Below are positions 57,570 to 64,000 of a stretch of 64,000 bases of DNA, one piece after another. The DNA is from Pyrenopolyporus hunteri (lineage: Eukaryota; Ascomycota; Sordariomycetes; Xylariales; Hypoxylaceae). The DNA lies in NCBI GenBank assembly GCA_902806595.1, contig CADCXC010000006.1, positions 124,001-188,000 on the forward strand, read 5' to 3'. The position numbers and the translations under genes are program-made. The notes under the pieces were generated by a model. It ran no database searches and was not told the DNA's origin. It saw only the letters and a list, made by a program, of their open reading frames with translations. The number at the start of each line of letters is the position of its first letter. Within the stretch, counting starts at the first letter, position 1.

Positions 57570-58866
57570 AGGCGAAAATGAGTCTCTTGCCTTACTTGAT
57601 ACCTTACTGGTGTAAATCAAGTTCGAAATATGCCGGGCGAGGTCGGCGTTCAGGTTTGCACTTCCGTTTCAATTACAAGACACAGAATCAACGGCTTCGT
57701 TATGCTGCCTACCCTCCGCTAGTCGTAGCTAAGTATTGTACCTGGCTACGCAGATAGGTGGCCGGGCTAGCTGATACGACAGAAGGGGACGTCTCAAGGG
57801 TGATGATCATTGTAGCCTACCACTATCAAAACGCGAGATACATAGGGTTAGCAGGGTTTAAATGAATGAAGCGTATTGGTTTTTCTTTAAATAACTATCA
57901 TGTGCTAATATTCCCCTAATATTCCCCTATTACCCAGGGAATCCGAACTGACGTTGCTTTTGACTTGCCACTTTAGTAAGATCTTACTGTTAGAGCCCCT
58001 TTCCCGTAGCCCGTGCCTTTTGCGGGTTTAAGCCGGATTTGACTCTGCAGCTCGCGTGTTTTGTCCTCATGTCCGCCGGTTTCTTGGGATGTCCGCGTCT
58101 CGAGACCGTTATAACCGTCGATCATGGCTCAACGCTAGATCTTCCTTTCATCTTCATTTGAGCCCTGCAAGTAACATTAGGTACCTACCACGTAGGTAGG
58201 TAGGTAGTTACGATGTATATTCGAAGTTTGTGTTCATATTCCAACTTTCAGGAAATAACTGGTCGTAATGTAGTTACTCAATAAAAGCTTTTTTTATTGA
58301 AAAGGCTATCAGCTTTACCTAATTCCCCATACAACGGGGGGCTAGGGTTCGACGTAGAATGTGCCTAATTAACATGATTGCCTACCTACCTAGGTACCTA
58401 GGTAGTATATCCGTCCACCGTCGCCTAATACTTTTACCGTATTCGCTTCCCGCAGTATACAGTATACTGAGGCGACTCAAGACTTCCATTCAAAGGAAAC
58501 TACATTCGTTTAACATAACGGTAGGCGATATCAAGTACTCGATAGGGCCGGGAAGAAAAATCAAAAGAAAAATAAAAGGTCTTGGCTTCTACTATAGCGA
58601 ACACTTACACTCTCAGGACTTTTACTTCTGTCGCTTTTCACGTTGTAGAACCTCTCCTCTTCTCCTAGCAGCCCCTGAAGCCGGTGTCGTAAATCATTGG
58701 AACGAAACCCGTTTCTATGGTAGATTCTTTCTTTCTCTTTCCCCTAGGTAAAAAGAAGGACCAGCCACGCCTTTGCTCTGATGACCGTCCCGTGGCTTAA
58801 CCTCGAAGATTATTACCATCACCACCATCAGCATCACCCAAAGCTAGAGACACGCATCCTAGATTC
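57570..58866. other. Intergenic between convergent genes
   Basis: No supported gene. TACCTAGG clusters at 58180-58208 and 58380-58407; a CCATCACCACCATCAGCATCACC run at 58816-58840 just before the kinase stop. Confidence 0.45.
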
Positions 58867-60286
<1,420 letters not shown>

Positions 60287-61565
60287 CTAGTGATATGGGG
60301 ATGAGGATGAAATAAGCGCGAAGTGGTCCGACGAGGGAAGATAAACCGGGTTGGCCACGGGGAACCGTGTGGACAATTGATTATGTGCAGGTGGGATACG
60401 CAGAGTTTGGATGATTTGAGAGAAAAAAGAGTGAGTGATAAATTGTAACGCAGGGCATCACAGCACTACTGGGTAGCAAGGCAGGGCGCCGCACAGCTCA
60501 ACTTGGCCGTGATCGATGCAGGGATACAGAGGGAGGAGCCGAGATGATATGTATATACATATGTAGGTCCTCGTCCTCGTCCTCGTCCTCGTCGAATAGC
60601 GCGCTCGCGTATCGAGGCGGAGAGATGGACGTATGCGGAGGGGCAGAGAGGTAGAGACGCAGAGACGCAATAATCAAATCAACCCCCTCGCCTTTGGTGG
60701 TTCCAGTTAACTTTCCGGCCCAAGTCGCATCAGGCCAGCGAATAAATGAGTGAGCAGGCGAGTGAGTGAGTGAGTGAGTGAGCGAGCGAGCGAGCAAGTG
60801 GGTGGATGGCGATGAGATGCGGTTGCTTAGTAGATCGGCTCAGTTACGCTGTCGCGGTACTGCGGTGGTGGAGAGGATGACCAGGTTTGCACGGTGAGAA
60901 AGAAGCTGTGGGCGCTAAAACTTGTGTAGCATACCCAGAACATACAGAGGTACCCAAAGATGTTGAGCTTCTTCTCGGTCGAGTCCCGAATCCTTGACAG
61001 GGCTGGGGGATTGAGAGGGGGGAGGGGGAAGGGGAGGGTTGTTGCGGAAGACCCACGCAAGGAAGCCCCTCTATCAACAGGACTCCACGGTTGGTATAGC
61101 GCTTGAACCTCTTTCCAGGGGCGAGTTTGAGGGGGGCTAAAAGGGAGGAGGGTGCTAGAGGGGAAGGGGGGGAGAGGGAAAGAGGGATTGGGTGACGTGA
61201 CGGTATTGTACATATTGTACAGCTTCAACGAACTGAACTCTTGGTTCGGCTCAGCCCCGCCACAAAGGAGTAGGCAGATGGACGATCGATACATAAATGT
61301 ATGTACCGCGTGATTTTATTGATACATGTTATGAGTCCACCATGCTTGTTATTCTCTTTCTCTTTTTTCCTTTCTCTTTTGTGGCCGCAAGTCGGTATAG
61401 CCTGCCGCTATAACACTGCACATAGCAGACCACAACACAACACAAAACCACTAGATTGATTGATGGATGGGTGGATGGATGGATGTAGATGTGCATGTGC
61501 GCGCGTGCCAGGTGATGTATGTACGCCTGTGTATATGCTATGTGCATATGTGTATGTGGAAAAAC
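60287..61565. other. Simple-repeat-rich region upstream of the truncated kinase
   Basis: Contains (GTCCTC)4 (60567-60593), a GAGT/GAGC tetramer run (60748-60798), purine-rich G/A tracts (61010-61190) and TGGATGGA repeats (61460-61485). An open frame here (60827-61294) ends in a hydrophobic segment but has no recognised domain. Confidence 0.5.
60748..60798 (+). repeat. (GAGT)n/(GAGC)n tetranucleotide run
   Basis: About twelve tandem tetramers, GAGT changing to GAGC, upstream of the truncated kinase. Confidence 0.85.
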
Positions 61566-62318
61566 TAGGCTGGGAGGGGTTGATAGGTATCGGACGCCAT
61601 ACGGTCGATAATAGAAGGCAACCCAAACATGTATGGCGCGGTCAAAGAGATGTCCTGGGCAATAGTCGCCAAAGGCTGCTGCTGTCGCCGTCTGGTAATG
61701 CTCCTGTCCATGCCTGACTTTTCCTCGAGTACCTAGGTAGGCAGTTATGGACTTCCCCTAGCCCGGCGCGGTCTTAGAAAATGTAGTGCTTTTCCCGACC
61801 TCTTCACGATGCTGGTTCCGCCCCGCAGGAAACTCCGCTAGATATCTCGAGATCTTAGAGGATCGCCCGGTTTACTGCTTGCTTGCTCGCTCGCTTGCTT
61901 CGCTTGCGCTGGCTGCAGCACGTCAAAGTGCCTACCTACATTTCTACCCATAACTTCGTGCAGCGCAACAATGGATTGTGTGCTGTAAGGTAGTTGTGCA
62001 TATGCATAGGGCAGGGGAAAGGGGGGAATAGGCACAGCAAGAGACTCGACCAAGTATAATGCAAACCCAGAGGAAAACAAAGAATATGAAGATGGCAACG
62101 TCAACTTACCCTGGCGCCGGCCCCTCCGTGGTGATGATAGGTTTCAGACCCTCCTTCTTCCTCTTCTTGTTCAGCAGCGTCGGGCTCGCAAGGTTTGTGC
62201 CGTTGCCGTTCGCCCCAGCCATCAGTGGGATCGTGCTCGAAGGTGTCGGACCCGCTGCCGTATCGGCCCCGGAGCTGGCAGCTGATGGATCTGTTGTCGT
62301 GTCCTTGGCGCCGTTCAT
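61566..62318 (-). CDS. Small hypothetical protein, 2 exons, ~111 aa
   Basis: Exon 1 (62110-62318) encodes an Ala/Thr/Pro-rich start and LLNKKRKKEGLKPIITTEGPAP; its donor is GTAAGT in phase 2. An acceptor (ATTACCAG) at 61693 joins in phase to exon 2 (61566-61692): GRRQQQPLATIAQDISLTA, PYMFGLPSIIDRMASDTYQPLPA, stop. The second exon composition looks like real protein rather than noise, and the joined frame is consistent, but the intron of 417 nt is long for this genome. I recognise no family. If the intron is not used, exon 1 alone gives 70 residues. Confidence 0.5.
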
Positions 62319-64000
62319 TGTTTCGGTTTCGAGGAAAAATATACGCAGCGCACTGCCGCAGACTAACGTAGCGGGTTACACTTGGCGGTGACCGGGGACA
62401 ACCAAAAGGTTGTTGAGTTTATTCGGCTAGCTGCGCTTTCAGGTGGCGGCAGCGAGGTTGCGCGATGGAACAGATAATGCGGATCTAGTTACGATGCGAA
62501 AAAGGCGGTAGGTATGGTGGAGGTCGAGGTGGCGGTCGCATTCGCGGGTTGGGAGGACGGGAAAATAGAAGGATGAGGATGAGGATGAGGATGAGGAGGA
62601 GGAGAAGGAGGAGGAATTAATAAGAATGCGAAACACCGCGAGGCGATGCGAGGCGATCGATGCGATACAACACGATATACAAATAAGGACTGTGACTGCA
62701 GCCGCGCGTGCTTCCTGCGACTCTTTTTTTGTTTTTTTAAACTTCTTTTTCTGTCTTTTTGCCTTTTACTGACTGCAATAGAAATTATCAATATTTGACT
62801 TGATAAACGAATCTTGAAAGCATGAATACCGAGGAAGGAGGAAAAGAGAAGAGGAATAGAACACAATTATGTGCAACAGGCGATAAATTATTGCTAGAGC
62901 TGCGATTGAGTGAGAGCCAGGAAGGGAGGAGAAGTTGGAAGGTGAATGAAAGGACGGGAATATGTTATTTTTTTTCTCCTTTGCTCCTCTCCCTTGGAGA
63001 CGGCTAGGGCAGGTAGGTACCTATACATACCTATACCTCAGGTAGGCAGGTCAAGATTTATTATTAGAAGGTTGTACAATAGGCATCTAACGTCAAAATA
63101 CGGCTTGCTTTGCTGCTGGGAACTATCAGTTCATGTATTGTACCGTACTATAGGTAGTACAATATATACATGTAGGACATTAGTTGCTGCATTCAAGTTC
63201 TGTTAGGGGCATTTAGTGGGATATAAGAGGTATTGCGTGGTTTCCATCTTTTCCGTCCTGTGGCAGAATCCTGGGCTCTAACGTCATAAGTAGGATATTG
63301 CTGCCGAGAGTCGCGCCTTCTCGGCTCTTTGACGTCGTCAACGTGCATCTATGTACTTGCCCTAGTGACGACCAAAGAGGCTACCCAGGTAAGGAGATGA
63401 AGGACAACCACTGCCTACCTACCTGGGTACCTACCAAGTATGTACCTATTTACTTGCATAACAGGTATTGTATTGTACATAGGCGGTACCTAGATATGAG
63501 CTACATATTTATCTACCTGGGTAGGTACCTAGGTACGTATTTATAGGTATTGAATCGCCCAACTCCGAACACAAGAAGACAGGAGATAAATTGTAACTCT
63601 TTAAAGTCACCCAATGTCAACGTTTTAGGTATTGGGCAAAGTAGCCGAAGGGGAGTGAGAAAAGCGGACAACAGCAACGCGGTTTTTCCTCTAGCCTCTA
63701 GGATAGGTACCTAGGTACCTACCTAGTATCCGCCTATGGCCGCGATCAACGACGACGGGATGCCGCATAATCTGGGTTTCGTGATAAGATAAGGCACCGC
63801 TCAACGTAGGTAACGAGGGTATCTCGATTGTACATAGTACGGAAAACCGGGAAATGCAAGCAAGCAAAAACTAAGAGTAAGAACTTACGGGAAAATATGC
63901 ACGTACTGACGTAGGCCCACGAGCTACACGTACCTACGAACCTACATGTATACCTTAGGTATGTACCTAGGTAGGTACCTACATGTAGATATTGTAGGTG
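62319..64000. other. Repeat-rich right end without supported genes
   Basis: GAGGAT/GAGGAG hexamer run at 62571-62620; TACCTAGG palindrome clusters at 63010-63050, 63414-63450, 63510-63545, 63703-63727 and 63955-63990. Open frames here have no domain. Confidence 0.5.

Noticed and set aside
60827..61294. 155-codon frame ending in a hydrophobic segment
   Set aside because: Low-complexity Pro/Ser stretches from G/A-rich DNA. A possible join to the exon at 62110-62318 failed on phase.

Overview
The window is nuclear DNA of a filamentous ascomycete (Pezizomycotina). The gene families and the very abundant short TACCTAGGTA-type repeats suggest a Sordariomycete, possibly Xylariales, but that placement is an inference. 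Genes are split by short introns of about 50-120 nt with GTANGT donors, CTAAC-like branch points and YAG acceptors. All exon coordinates were joined by hand from reading phase, splice signals and family knowledge; no RNA evidence or database search was available.

Left part (0-29 kb): a GRIP-domain golgin (minus), an ER-shaping lunapark (plus), a secreted cutinase (plus), a roughly 0.55 kb hairpin-like MITE, a SAT4/PTH11-like seven-helix membrane protein, a glycosyltransferase-like protein, a C2H2 zinc-finger protein, a sugar-porter MFS transporter, an F-box/leucine-rich protein, a membrane-anchored short-chain dehydrogenase, a small Jaz-type zinc-finger protein, the mitochondrial/vacuolar lipid-homeostasis protein Mcp1, and a small Cys-rich protein.

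Middle (30-44 kb) is the most accessory-looking part: two MFS transporters with a Zn2Cys6 regulator between them, a small island of decay at 34-36.5 kb (two short inverted-repeat elements, a dehalogenase-like pseudogene with an internal deletion, and a short-chain dehydrogenase pseudogene in three frames), a nine-exon secreted DUF1996 protein with a 12-nt exon, and a salicylate-hydroxylase-like flavin monooxygenase. The neighbours could form a small uptake/oxidation locus, but nothing in the sequence proves co-regulation.

Right part (46-64 kb): a large Zn2Cys6 regulator with about 4.4 kb of empty upstream DNA, the nuclear-envelope protein Brl1/Brr6, the elongation factor Iws1/Spn1, the C-terminal part of an SR-protein kinase whose N-lobe is not visible anywhere upstream, and a newly assembled 111-residue two-exon protein of unknown function. 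The last 1.7 kb holds only simple repeats and TACCTAGG clusters.

I found no tRNA, rRNA, CRISPR or viral gene. The strongest unexplained items are the nested MITE at 9.84-10.40 kb and its 113-bp relative at 35.4 kb, the AT-rich 269-bp inverted-repeat element at 34.0 kb, the decay island around them, the kinase without an N-lobe, and the dispersed 4-bp-periodic TACC/CTAGG repeat that even lies inside an intron.
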